Shown: positions 22,690-33,689 of the stretch, piece by piece | How the letters are laid out: every line of letters begins with the position of its first letter | Numbering within the stretch: the first letter of the stretch is position 1 | Assembly: GCA_963575745.1 (NCBI GenBank) | Contig: CAUYUJ010000161.1 | Location: 47,501-111,500, forward strand | Direction: 5' to 3' | Origin: Prorocentrum cordatum | Taxonomy: Eukaryota > Sar > Dinophyceae > Prorocentrales > Prorocentraceae | DNA: 64,000 bases | Translations under genes and position numbers: made by a program | The notes under the pieces: model-generated | The model's database searches: none | Told to the model about the DNA's origin: nothing | What the model saw: the letters and a program-made list of their open reading frames with translations, nothing else

Positions 22690-23025
22690 TAAAGACGAAT
22701 GTGCGCCGCGCTATGGCGAGAGCTACATTTTGAAAACCAATCGCCCTAAATCCGTGAAACTCCTGCAGATTGTTTAAAACGAATGTGCGCCGCGCAATGG
22801 CGAGAGCCACATTTTGAAAACCATCCGCCCTCAATCCGTGAAACGCTTGCACATGTTTTAAAACGAATGTGCGCCGCGCAATGGCGAGAGCCACATTTTG
22901 AAAACCATCCGCCCTCAATCCGTGAAACTATTGCAATTGTTTGTTTAAAACGAGCCGCGCAATGGCGAGAGCCACATTTTGAAAACCACCCGCCCTCCAT
23001 ACGTGAAACTGTTGCCAACGTTTAA
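22690..23025 (+). repeat. ~84-bp tandem repeat, four units
   Basis: Units contain cgaatgtgcgccgcgcaatg, gcgagagccacattttgaaa and cgccctcaatccgtgaaac; anchor positions are 22723, 22807, 22891 and 22972 (84, 84, 81 bp). On the - strand the array keeps an open frame of 28-residue repeats. Confidence 0.9.
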
Positions 23026-23139
23026 GCTTCAGAGCCATGAAGGTGAGGAAGTCTTAGGCGAAACGCCCGGCCCGCCCTACAAACTGGCCTCGGGGTGTGA
23101 CAGGGAGAGGTTATCTATGAGGAAAAGGAATGAATAATG

Positions 23140-23480
23140 ATGATGATGATGATGAGGAGGAGGAGGAGGAGGAGGAAGGAGGGAGGAGGGAGGAGGGAGG
23201 AGGGAGGAGGGAGGAGGGAGGAGGAGGAGGAGGAGGAGGAGAAGGAGGAGGAGGAGGAGGAGGAGGGGAGGAGGAGGGAGGAAGGAGGAGGAGGAGGAGG
23301 AGAGGAGGAGGAGGAGGTGGAGGGGGTGGAGGAGGAGGAGGAGGAGGAGGAGGAGGAGGAGGAGGAGGAGGAGGAGTAAGAGGAAGAGGACGAGGAGGGA
23401 GGAGCAGGGAGGACGAGAATGAGGTGGAGGAGCGAGGACGGGAGAGAGGGAGGAGGAGGGAGGGAGGAGCGAGGATGGGG
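23140..23480 (+). repeat. (GAT)n to (GGA)n purine tract
   Basis: A short GAT array followed by about 330 bp of GGA/GGGAGGA repeats. Confidence 0.9.
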
Positions 23481-24244
23481 GAGGGAGGGCGGGTGGGGAG
23501 GCGGTGGAGCGCGGCGGGCCCGACGGCAGGCGCAGCACGTGGGGGAGACCAGGATATCCCGGTTTGCGTTCGCCGTGGTGCCCAGCGCGCGGGCGCTCGT
23601 CGCAGGCCCGGGCTTCCCAGGGGGCGCTGGCGCGCCCAGCTCTGGGGACCACGGCGCCGCCCGTGCTCTGCGGGCCGCGGCGCACCGGTTCGTGCTCGGG
23701 ACGGACTGAGCGGCGGGGCGCCGTCGAGGGTCGGGGGTGTCCACGTGGGGGGGGGACGACTAGGGGCCCAGACCCCCCCCCCTCGCGTCATGACGAGAGC
23801 ACGGCGGGAGCTGTTTTGTTGCCACGTTCGGGCCCTGAGGACCCTCACCTGGCCTCGGGGGCTGTCAGGAAACCTCGCAGGACGAGAAACAAAAACGAGT
23901 CCCAGGTAATGAGGCGAGACCCCTGGAGGCTGGCGTTATGAAAACATCGTGAGGTTGGGGGTCTGGGTGGCTGGATATCATGGCCAGTGCCATGACATTC
24001 GAAGAAGGAAGGGTGGGCATAAGCACATACTTTTGGAGCTTCGCGCGAGTTTCTCGGATCGGTGCTGGGCCCCGGCGCCCGGCGCGCCTGGGGTGGTCCA
24101 GCGCCGATCCAAGAAATCGGCGCGGCCCTCCGAAAGGTCATGTTTATCCAACGCGTTGTCCTTCTGTCGGAGGGGGGTACTGCGTTAGGGGGGTGGAGAT
24201 CATGGCCAGGGCCATGGTAGCTCTCAGAGTTCACGGCCCTCTCT
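23481..24244 (+). other. Spacer with a possible foldback
   Basis: No gene seen. tttctcggatcggtgctgg near 24050 pairs with ccagcgccgatccaagaaat near 24098, and atcatggcca..gccatg is repeated at both outer sides (23979 and 24201). Confidence 0.4.
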
Positions 24245-24330
24245 TCTCGGAAGGGAAAAAACACAAAGACGCACTTGATCGTCGATCCCCCGGAGAATAT
24301 GGGAAAATATGGGAAGTGTGGGGGGGGCGA
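24245..24330 (+). repeat. R150 dispersed repeat, partial copy
   Basis: aaaaacacaaagacgcactt, then ggagaatatgggaaaatatg. The right half is replaced by AT-rich sequence. Confidence 0.65.
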
Positions 24331-24652
24331 AACGAAAATTATGAATATTTGGATCGATGTGTATATCTATATATATATATATACAAAAGGGAATATTGGG
24401 ATCAGCGCGTTCGTTGGACCCTCGTCGTCGCACACATGCCTCGGGCCAGGCCATTCTCTGCCAGAAGACGGCCCGAGAAGCCCCCAAGACGGCTTCCCGA
24501 AGGCCCCGACACGGCCCCGACATGCGCCTGCGCCCCTCCGGCATGCGTCCGAGAGGTGCCTAAGATGGCCGGGAAGCTGTGCAGTTCTGCCCCCGAGAAG
24601 CCAACGTCGTCCAATTTGACGGGCCTTAGGCAGCCCCATTAGAGACCACACT

Positions 24653-24815
24653 CAGGAGGGGAAAAACACAGACACAATCAATCGTCGATCCCAAGGAAAA
24701 GTATGGGAAAATATGGGAAGTGGGGGGGGGAAGACGAGAACCCGTAAAATGTTGGGAAATATGGGGAATCATATTACTTGTGTCTATTTGGTTGTGTGTC
24801 CCAGGGTCCCTTCAC
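24653..24815 (+). repeat. R150 dispersed repeat
   Basis: caggaggggaaaaacacaga ... aagtatgggaaaatatggga ... acttgtgtctatttgg ... tgtgtcccagggtcccttca. Full length. Confidence 0.8.
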
Positions 24816-24943
24816 ACACTAATTACCCCAAGATGCGACAAGAGTGTCTCAAGAGGATCCCGGCACGGCGCGAGTCGATGAAATTGCATCTGGCTTCTTG
24901 TAGGTATTCGAGCATTGTAGCATTGTTGCCTTTCGGCCCATAC

Positions 24944-25138
24944 TCGGGCCGGGCGAAAGGGGGGGATTGGGAAAGGGGGGGTTACGAAATTTGCTGCATA
25001 CTGCTGGTTTCGGCTTCACCGAGGGGCCCATTCCTCGATACATGGCCGCCTCCGGCGCTGGGAGGCGCCAGGAAAATCAGCTACGTGAGCTGACTCTCAA
25101 CCCCCCCCTTTGCTATCCCCCCCTTTCGCCCGACCCGA
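24944..25138. mobile_element. Inverted-repeat element (MITE-like), ~195 bp
   Basis: tcgggccgggcgaaaggggg at the left pairs with ccccctttcgcccgacccga at the right. The arms are about 38 bp with roughly four mismatches. Non-coding. Confidence 0.7.
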
Positions 25139-25294
25139 CACACGGTCACACGAATACCCGGGGGCAGCCAGAGAGGGCACCGCGGACGACCTCCTGGCAT
25201 TGGAGTAACCCGGGCTGCAGTCGCTGCGGAAGGCGCAGTGATATTTCTCAGCGAGCCCCATGCTCAAGGTAACGTTTTTGTCTTATCGGGGAAG

Positions 25295-25482
25295 CGTAAG
25301 ACCCGGGTTTGCCAGGACTCGGGTTCGCCATCGTTTTTTGACGACCGCGCCTCGGATTTTGACGAGGAGGAGTTTTGTGGGATGTCTGCAGCGGGAGGCC
25401 TCGTCAAAATGCAGGCTCGGCCTCGTCGTTTTTTTGACGACCTCGTCGGGGATTTCCGAGTCCCCCGTACCCGGGTCTTACG
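25295..25482. mobile_element. MITE-B copy 1, 188 bp
   Basis: Ends cgtaagacccgggt ... acccgggtcttacg are a perfect 14-bp inverted repeat; similarity continues a further ~12 bp outside (atcgggga). The body is nearly identical to 49285-49470. taacgtttttgt occurs at 25270-25281 and 25515-25526 as a possible target-site duplication. Confidence 0.85.
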
Positions 25483-25526
25483 TCTCCCCGATCTTACCGC
25501 AGCCTGCCAAAAGATAACGTTTTTGT

Positions 25527-26039
25527 TTTGCCGCAGCCCGTCCCCCACCCCCGGCACCCCAAAAAAGAAAGACAGAAGAACAGACACATCCAGGTATATA
25601 CATGCATGTGTACAGACACCAGCATGCCAGGATAACTCCCTACATACACTTGCAATCGCTATTGTAGCGACTCTGAGCTTGGCGTAAGAGATCGCAGGAT
25701 GACAGCACGACTGTCCAGAACGATTGGTGGAGGGTAGCGGTAGGGGGGGAGGGGAGGAAAAGGCGGCAAAGGACAGCATGTTGAGGATATTAGGCGTGCT
25801 GTTGAGCCCCCTGGTTTCTTCCATGGCCCGCGCGTTGATATTCGCATGTTGCACACATGCGGGCAGTTGGTCTCAGGCTGGCGGGCCTGGGCTCATCAGC
25901 TCGAAGGTGGATTCTGCTATTGCCAGCGTTCGTATCCTGACAACAAGATGTCTGACTGTTCGCGGCCGCTCGTAGTCGTTGGCACGGCGTGGTCTTTCGG
26001 CTTAACGATCATGGTTATTCCTTCCTCATCACCCACCAA
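25527..26039 (+). other. Spacer, no gene seen
   Basis: Short open frames only; composition unlike the coding blocks. Confidence 0.5.
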
Positions 26040-26183
26040 ACCACCCCAACCCAACCCGAGGGCTCAGATTTACCCTCGATTTCCAGTGGGGGGGGGGGTC
26101 GGGAAACATAGAAAAAACACATGTGGAACCCTTAACCCCCCCCCCAACCCGAAATTCGGGTCTTCGGGTTGGGTTGGGGTGGT
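26040..26183. mobile_element. Foldback element, 144 bp
   Basis: accaccccaacccaacccga (26040-26059) is the exact inverse of 26164-26183. The interior has poly-G and poly-C runs. Confidence 0.7.
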
Positions 26184-27109
26184 CGGCTAGGTAGTCGCTT
26201 CCCCCCTGCCATGTCTGGCCCCGCCGACCTGCCCTGCCACACGCCGCACCCTATCCTTCCCTGCCCTGCCATTTTCCGCCCCACCCCGGCCAACGCCGTG
26301 GACACGCCGATTCCAACCCTGCCATGTTCCGCCCCGCCACAGCTGTGCCCACGCCCAGCAGTGCCGAGCGCAGTGCTTTTTTTCGGAGAGACAGCTGAGG
26401 GCGGAGGGTCTGTGGGGCTTCTGGATGAACTCGCACGTGGGAGCAGGCGATCCTTCAGCGATGTCTGCGGGCCTGTGAGGGACACATACTTCCAATAGTA
26501 CGTCTTTCCACGTGACAGTGGCATGGCTTTTTCTGGACCCCCCCCGCTGAAGCGGATATCATTGATCGTCTCCCTCCTCCCCGCCTCTTGCGTCTTCCCA
26601 TCCGCACTCTCCCTCATCATTCCTCCAAGGAGTAGTACTGCTAGGTGCTCTGACGGAGAACCGTCAGTGCATGAGGTTTGAAATGGCATGGATCGCGACT
26701 TTCCCCAGATGCTAACACTCTCTCATACAAATATGATTGGCCCAGGCTACGCGCACTTGAGCGTCAGCTGCGGAACATCAGGCCTAGGGGCAAGTGGCCG
26801 AAGTTCTGACGTTGCAGGATCCGACGATGGCAACACTGAGCCGACGAATGCTAACCACGGACTTGTGGTCCCATCCTCCAGCCTTCCTCCCCCCTTTCTC
26901 CTCCACCCCGTTCTCTCTCCCGCCCCACCTCCCCCCTCCTCGCCCCCTCCGCCACCCGCGCCTCCCCTTGTTTGCTGCCTCGCTGGGGTCCGTGTGCTCT
27001 CTCTCTCCCCTGCCGCCCGAGGCCCGGCTGACCACCGTCTCCCCAACTCAGGAACTCACCTCGCGCGCAAACTTCGACTTCGACGCTTCTGCTCCCGCTC
27101 CCCTTCTTC
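26184..27109 (+). other. Spacer, no supported gene
   Basis: The first part repeats cctgccctgcca-type pyrimidine motifs. A long frame from 26688 passes through repeats and lacks coding character. Confidence 0.45.
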
Positions 27110-27275
27110 GGAGGAGCGCCAACAATACACCACCACCAGCCCTGGCCAGGTCCATCTTGGGCCCTGGACTGGTGCATGGACCTTCAGGCTTGGGCCAGGA
27201 GGGCCTGCAGACCAGCCCAGGGCCCAGGATAGGCCTGAACAGGGCTGGTGGTGGTGTATTGTCCGGAGCTCTCCC
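27110..27275. mobile_element. Long foldback, arms ~65 bp
   Basis: 27122-27144 and 27240-27262 are exact 23-bp inverse copies (acaatacaccaccaccagcc...). Inner sequence continues the pairing (cttgggccctgg against ccagggcccagg), leaving a short centre near ttcaggcttgggcc. Confidence 0.8.
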
Positions 27276-27417
27276 ATTCTCGTCTCCCTTCCGTCGATGA
27301 CTTCCTCCACTCCCCTTCCGCTGCTCCCCGACGCCCAGCCACGCACCCCCTCCCGCGTCCTCTGTCCTTCCCTCACCCCCCCCCCGTCATCCGCCATCTC
27401 TGTCCCCTCTCGTCCCC

Positions 27418-27590
27418 GACACTCCTCCCCCTCGTCCTCCTCCTCCTCCTTCTCCTCCTTCCCCTCCTCCTCCTCCTCCTTCCCCTCCTCCTCCCCTCCT
27501 CCTCCTCGTCCTCATCCTCCTCCTCCTCCTCCCCCTCCTCCTCCTCCTCCTTCTCCTCCTCCTCCTCCTCCCGCGTCTCTTCTCCAAAAC
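27418..27590 (+). repeat. (CCT)n pyrimidine tract
   Basis: tcctcctcctcc with ttc and cg interruptions. Confidence 0.9.
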
Positions 27591-29227
27591 GGTGGGGACG
27601 TTCGTCAAGGGATGTGCCCTGGAGGCTTCAGACCCTGGAGGATCCCTTATCCAGTAATGGCGGTGGTGACACCCACAACCAATCTGCGATTGGAGTTCCA
27701 TAGGCTTCCAAACCCTCGAGCAATGATCCAATGGTTCCTTATCCAAAACCCTCACGGTACCTCACATCCCCTACCCCGTGTCCCTCTTCTCCCCATCCCT
27801 TACCTCGTTCTCCTCACCGATCCCTCCCCAGATCGCCCTCCGCCGGCCCAGTCGCGGGTGCGCTTCCGGACCTCCTTTAGGAGGGGCATCTCGGACCGCT
27901 CATTCAAGGCTCCAGGCCGCGGCTGCCGGTTTGGGTATGCATCGTCCTGTCACCGCTGTGTATGTTTACGTGTGTGTGTGTGTGTGCATCTCTCGTTAAT
28001 TTCTCTCTATCTCGCTCTTTCTCTCTATGTTTCTCTTTCTCTGTCTCTTTCGCTCTCTCTGTGCCTGTCTCACGACACGACTTTTGTGTGCATATGCGCG
28101 CCAACGTATTTCAGACATGCACATGCGTACGAAAGCGATTGCACATTTTGGTCAGCGGCGATGGCGAGCGCACAGCGCACATCGCGTTCTGGTAGCCGAC
28201 GCCACTTCACTTGCAAACGCGTAGGCACGCATGCACGTACATACGTGATCACGTATGCCAATGACGTTTCAGAGCTCCATCGTTTTGCTCTGTGGTCACT
28301 GTTTTGGAGCAGGAGATCTTTCCATGCCCCCCCCGCCTCCTACTCCTGCTGGAACTGCAGGGGGAGGAGGACATTTGGAGGGAACAGAAGGACGAAGCAG
28401 GGAGGAACGGGGGAGCCGTGATCGGGCAGCGGAGAGCAGGGGGCAATCGGCGGGCACAGAACGGCATAGCATAAACTGTTCCGCCGATCGGGGGCGATTG
28501 TCCTCGGGCGGCTGGACATTGCACACCCGACATCCGCCACCGTGGGGGCCTAAACCTTCCAACCGCCCTGCGACAGGCGCCCCCGACGGTGGAACAGTGT
28601 ATGCTGTTCTGTTCTTCACCGAGCGCGTTCCGCTGCTTGTAAAGCGCCTGCTGGCAGAAGTCCGAAACGGTCGTGTCTCCCCCTGTCGTGGATCGGAAGT
28701 CCCTCGCGGGGCGGATCCAGGCCATTTGCGAGTAGTTACGCTGCGGCTCGTGGGACGCGCTCGTCCAGTTCTATATGCCCCCTCGATGCCCGAGGCAGGG
28801 AGGAGGGAGCATCCAGCATGGGCGGTGGGGACCCCCCCGGCGCGGTGCTCCGCCGACGCGCCGCTGCCCCCGGGGGGCGCCCGCGACCCCTCCGAGGTCG
28901 GTTCGGGGAGGGTGCCCACCCTAGCGCTCTTCGCGCCTGCTGGGTGCCCTCGTGCCTCCCGGGGAGGGTGCCCCCCCCTCGGCTGTCCTGTCTGCTTTCT
29001 GGCCGACGGAAGGTCTCCTGGTCCCGCAGGATGCTGCTCTGGCTGGAATCCCACTGCAGCCCAGCGAACACAGCTGCCCCTTGTGCTTCCAGGGTTGCTC
29101 TGCAGCCCCCGGCGGCGCGCTCGCCCTGCCGGGCACAGCGGCTCCCCAGCGTCTTGGCCCGCCCGCCCCCGCGGCGTGGCTCAGGCGAGGAGGGGCTGCG
29201 CAGAGGGGCGCCACGCGGGCGGCGGCG
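27591..29227 (+). other. Spacer, no supported gene
   Basis: Mixed sequence with a tgtgtg/ctctct-rich stretch at 27965-28070. The long + frame here crosses several repeat types and shows no domain. Confidence 0.45.
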
Positions 29228-29352
29228 ATGGCGGCCGCCGGCCACCGGCCCGCGCGCCGCACTGCGGCTGCGACGGCGCTGGCGCTGCTGGCGGGCGCCT
29301 GCTGGACCTTGCCCGGCACTGGGCCCGGCGAGGCCGCGGGCGATCTCTCGCA
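29228..29352 (+). CDS. Possible first exon with a signal peptide
   Basis: From ATG 29228: a basic n-region (AAAGHRPARR), a hydrophobic core (ATALALLAGACW) and a TLPGTGPGEA end, the usual layout of a secretory or plastid-targeting signal, with G/C-ending codons. After gatctctcgcag the frame enters a (TGC)n repeat. I see no matching second exon, so this may be chance. Confidence 0.25.
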
Positions 29353-29952
29353 GTGCTGCTGCTGCTGCCGATGCCGCTGCTGCCGTTGCCGCCTCGCCCG
29401 GGTGGTTTCTGCCAGGCCGTTGCCGTTGCTGCTGGGGTGTTTCTGCTGTTGCTGCTGCTGCTGCTGCGACTGCTGCTGCTGGTGCTGAGCTGCTGTTCCT
29501 TCGTCTGCGTCTCCTCCTCCTCCTCCTCCTCCTCCTCCTCCTTGTCCTCCTCATTGTTTAACTGCTGCACTTGGTCGTCCAGTTTGTTTTCTTGCTGCGC
29601 TGCAGGATTTGCTTTTTCGTCCGGGTCTAGGGGAGGTTACGTTATGCAGACTTCCAAGGCTTTTGCTTGGGTTGATTCCGGGAATGTTCGGCCGCCGTCG
29701 GGAAGAAGTGGTGCCGAGGTAGGCTGGCTGTCCTGGTTTGGCGTGTCCGGAGGCCCCAGAGGGACGAGGGGGCGCCGGGGGCGCCGCCGGCCAGTCTCGC
29801 CCGGCCCTCCGCCGAGCACTGCTCCCGTGCGCGGTGGCGCCGATACCTGCGCCACCCGTGGAGGCGCGAAGAGGTGGTCGCGTGCTCCTGGCAGGAGGGC
29901 AGGCTCGCAGGGGGGATCGCGCCAAGCCCTCGACCCCAGGGCGACCAACATC

Positions 29953-30114
29953 AGGAGGGGAAAACAGGCACAGGCAGAATTCATCGTCCACTCCCCAGAA
30001 GAAATGTGGGAAACCATGGGGAGTGGGGGGGAAGGCGAAGAACCAGGAAGTGTGAGACAATACGGTGGGTTGCTTGTGTGTGTGTTTCTTTGTGTGTCCT
30101 TGGGCCCCTTGACA
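29953..30114 (+). repeat. R150 dispersed repeat
   Basis: aggaggggaaaacaggcaca ... gtgggaaaccatgggga ... tttctttgtgtgtccttggg ccccttgac. More diverged than the other copies. Confidence 0.7.
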
Positions 30115-30320
30115 ACACGCGTGCTCTTGGACCCTCGATGGTCCCACCCGACCGGCCGCGCACGGCCTCGGGCTGCGCCAAAGGAGCGACAGGAGGAGGA
30201 TCGCGCTGTGCGCGCCGCTGCCTGGGCCACAGGCTGGCCTCCTCCAAGGGGGCGGCGCGAGGGCGCGAAGAGGTCACGCCTCGCGGGGCGCAGTGCGCGA
30301 AGTTGGAGATGCTCTTCTGG

Positions 30321-30520
30321 GAGGGGGGTGGAAGCACACAGACACAAACGATCGCCGATTCCCAGGAGAGTATGGGAACATATGGGAGTGGGGGGGGAGG
30401 CGAAACTCGAGAAAATCTGGGAAGCGGGGGGAAGGCGGAACTCCAGAACATGTGGTAGAACAGGATGCCTCTTGGGACTCGTGTCTATTCATCTCTGTGT
30501 GTGTCCCTGGGCCCCTTCAA
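30321..30520 (+). repeat. R150 dispersed repeat with internal duplication
   Basis: gcacacagacacaaacgatc ... gagtatgggaacatatggga ... gtgtgtccctgggccccttc. A ggggggaaggcgaaact-type segment is present twice. Confidence 0.7.
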
Positions 30521-30721
30521 ACTGGAGTTCCTCTTCCTTCGCCTTCGCGCCCTCGCCCGCGTCGCGGGGCCTTGCCTTCCTTGCGCGCCCTGCAGAGGCG
30601 CGAGGCCGCGTCGCGGCCGCCTTCTGCCAGCCGCCGGCCGCCTCCGCTGCCGGCGCTGCGGGGGCACCCGTGCGCGCTCCGGAGAGGCGCAGGGGCGGCA
30701 CCAGAAGCACAGGCGGCAGAA

Positions 30722-30962
30722 TTCAGAGGGGGAGGAGGAGGAGGAGGAGGAGGCGGAGGAGGAGGAGGAGGCGGAGGAGGCGGAGGAGGCGGAGGGAGGC
30801 GGAGGAGGAGGAGGGAGGCGGAGGAGGAGGAGGAGGAGGCGGAGGAGGAGGAGGAGGAGGCGGAGGAGGAGGAGGAGGCGGAGGAGGCGGAGGAGGAGGA
30901 GGCGGAGGAGGCGGAGGGAGGCGGAGGAGGAGGAGGAGGAGGAGGAGGAGGAGGAGGAGGGC
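30722..30962 (+). repeat. (GGA/GGC)n purine-rich tract
   Basis: ggaggaggcggagg units throughout. Confidence 0.9.
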
Positions 30963-30979
30963 AAGCTGAGACAGCTGCA

Positions 30980-31159
30980 CAGTCGCTCCGAGGTACGAGA
31001 TCGAGGTCGTTTCCGGGAGGGTGCGTTGGTGTTCTTCGGTGCTTGTTGGACGTTCTTGTGCGTGTTGGGGCAGGGCACCCTCGATCGTCCTGCAGTTTGG
31101 GCCGGCGGAGGGCCTCATGTTCTCTAGGGATGTTCTTCTGTCCTGGGTCCGACTGTAGC
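30980..31159. mobile_element. MITE-C copy 1
   Basis: Matches 52028-52200 along most of its length (gaggtcg, gtgcttgtt, gttcttgtg, agggcaccctcga, ggatgttcttctgtcct). The ends acagtcg ... cgactgt are inverted. Confidence 0.7.
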
Positions 31160-32460
31160 TAGGCTGTGGGGGCCCCCTCGTCGCCACGGCTGGACGCAGC
31201 TCGGAAAGTTGGTGCGTTCGGACCCCAGGGTGGGTCTGGGGATTGATGTTGCGCTGCCATTGTCTCAACACACTCTTCTCCGAGCAGTCGGGTTCTGTTT
31301 CAGTCCTGATTCCTCTCATCGAGCCCACCCGTAGGGTCGGTCGGCTCCTTTCTCAGCAAACAGGGCGTTGGGACTCGCTGGTGCTAGAAGGCCATGCAGT
31401 CGGAGAACTGCAGAGGAAGCGGAGGAAATGGAGGCGGTGTAGGATCTGGCGACAGAAGCGTATGTTTTGAACGAGGAGTGCGAGGAGAACGAAGAGGATG
31501 ATATGTAGTGTGATGAGGCGAAGGCAGAGGAGGCAGAGGAGGAAGGCGAGGAGAAGTGAGCGGAGAGTGGGATGGAGTATATAGTGGAGGCGGCAGATGA
31601 GGGGTGGGGAGGGGAGAGTGGAGGTCCTGGCCTCTTTTGGGCCCACCTGCGCGCGCATCGGCCGCGGCCTCGCGCGCCCTGACGACCGCTCGCTAGCGCC
31701 GGGGCGCGAGCACCTATGCCCGCATCTTTCATTGGGGGGAGGCGCGTAAGAGTTGGAGGGCGATCATGCTGCCTTAATGAGCATTCGAAGTGTAGTGCTC
31801 ATAGCTTGCGAGGCACAGTCAAAATTCATGGTAAGGATGCGTTGCTTCATCAAGGCTGTCCTTGGACCCTTGATTGTCCGACCCATCTTGAGCCAATGTT
31901 GACGCCCAAGGAGCTCCAAATGGCCATTGGGCCTTTTAGAGGTCCTGCACCCTTACCTTCTTGTGGAGTTTTGATGTAGTTTGCTGTATCTGAACCTTTG
32001 GTATGTCCAGGGCGTCCAGGGCGTTCAGTGGGCTACGGAGCGGGAGTGGCGGGACGACCAGCGGAGTAGAGACTCTCAGGGCGTTCGGTTGGCCATGCTG
32101 GAGCTCGAGTGGCTTGCTGGGTGGAAACGGTGGAGGAGGAGGGGGAGGTGGTGGAGGAGGAACATGAGGACGAGGGGGTCGAGGAGGAGAAGGAGGACGA
32201 GGAGGTGGAGGACGAAGAAAAAAAACGTGGTGCGCAACTCGAGGGAGGGGCGACGGAACCTCTTGCGGCTCCCGCGCGCGGCAGGAGCGAGGCGGGGCGC
32301 CGCGGCGCCGCGGCCGCGTGGCTGCCGGCCGGCCGAATGACCCCCCACGGAGGAGACCCCCGGGGGAGCGAGCGGCGGCATTGCCCTGGGTCCGCCGCCT
32401 CCTCCTCGGTCCTCTTCCGCATCGGTATTCCCCCTCGACCCTTGTCCCCCCGATCTTGTT
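31160..32460 (+). other. Spacer, no supported gene
   Basis: Includes purine-rich patches at about 31405-31610 and 32125-32225. No domain in any frame. Confidence 0.45.
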
Positions 32461-32463
32461 CCC

Positions 32464-32558
32464 CATCCTCCTCCTCCTCCTCCTCCTCCTCCTCCTCCTC
32501 CTCCTCCTCCTCCTCCTCCTCCTCCTCTCCTCCTCCTCCTCCTCCTCCTCCTCCTCCC
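32464..32558 (+). repeat. (CCT)n tract
   Basis: Nearly pure tcctcc. Confidence 0.92.
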
Positions 32559-32705
32559 ACTAGTTTCGGCTCGCGAGGTGCTGTCCCTGTGGGTGCGCCT
32601 GCCAGCGTGGGCGAGGGGCCCCCAGCGCCCGCTGAGACCAGCGCTCGGCACGGCGGCTCCCAGAGAGAGACAGCCGAGCCGCCGCTCGGCTGGTCGCGCC
32701 CTCTT

Positions 32706-32870
32706 CAGGAGGGAAAAAAACACACAGACACAATTAATCTTCGATTCCCAGGAAAATATGGGAAAATATGGGAATTGGGGGGGAAGACAAAAACCCAGAA
32801 AATATATATGAAAATATGGGGACTATTTTTATTTGTGTGTATTTATTTGTGTGTCCTAATTTCCCTTTAC
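32706..32870 (+). repeat. R150 dispersed repeat
   Basis: caggagggaaaaaaacacac ... ggaaaatatgggaaaatatg ... gtgtgtatttatttgtgtgt. One of the best-preserved copies. Confidence 0.85.
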
Positions 32871-32971
32871 CTCTGCACGCCTGGGCGGGCAAGTCCACTG
32901 CCCGCCTGCAGGCCCTGCTGCAGGGCGCGGCCGCGCAGCTCGATTAGCATTCCGGCAGGTCAGCAGGGACT

Positions 32972-33598
32972 ATGGTGCCGAAGCTTCCTGAGCCGCATGT
33001 GCAGCCACGTGTTATACGAGGCGACGAGTTCCCGCTGTGGGGACGATGGTACTGTGGGGCGAACCCAAAGTGGGTTTGCAGAATCACATGGCGGTGCGGC
33101 AATTCGGCGCCAGCACGGATCGTAAATGCGGCCAAGAAGACGGACAAGATGGCACAGGAGGCAGAGGCAGTTGGCAAGAATTTCCCGTCCACGCCCAACC
33201 GTTGAGCTGGTTTACGCACCAAGTTGGTGCCATGGAGCCCCAAGGCGACGGACGTCAGCAGGCTGCAAGAGGAGCTCAACCGGACGGTGGCCGAGAACAA
33301 GAAGCTCAAGGGTTCGCAGGACGGCAAGATGGACGTGGACGACGGCAACGAGACCAGCGGCGTCGGTGGCAACGGCGCGCTGCGTAAAGAGATCATCGCC
33401 AAGATCGCGTGGTATGAGAATTTGGTGCAGTGTTTCACAGACATCAGGGACACCGACATGGTGGAAACGCTCAAGCCCAAGATCGGTGCATACCGATGGC
33501 GGCTTCGACCCTCTCGACCAAATCGACGAGGACGGTGCATGGAGAAGCTGGGTCACGACCCAATGGAGTGGCCGGACAGCTTCGCCAACGCCCCCTGA
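32972..33598 (+). pseudogene. LINE N-terminal part: Cys-rich segment and coiled coil
   Basis: Frame 1 (32972-33205) reads WYCGANPKWVCRITWRCGN and then KKTDKMAQEAEAVGKNF. The frame then shifts to 33224-33598: SRLQEELNRTVAENKKLKG (coiled coil), an acidic linker (MDVDDGNE) and KEIIAKIAWYENLV. A Cys-rich start followed by a coiled coil is usual for the N-terminal region of dinoflagellate LINE proteins. The stop at about 33205 and the frame change indicate decay. Confidence 0.45.
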
Positions 33599-33689
33599 TG
33601 TGGAGCGCTGCCGAAGCGGGCGGCCGCGTTTCAGCCTGAGGCAAACTGCGTGCGCGCGGCGTGTGCTTCATGCATTCATTCCTCCTCCT

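Noticed and set aside
26688-28421. 577-codon + strand ORF
   Set aside because: It passes through a foldback, CCT repeats and ctctct sequence without any protein signature.
28255-30969. 904-codon + strand ORF
   Set aside because: It strings together R150, (TGC)n, (CCT)n and GGA tracts; only a possible signal-peptide exon at 29228 was kept, at low confidence.
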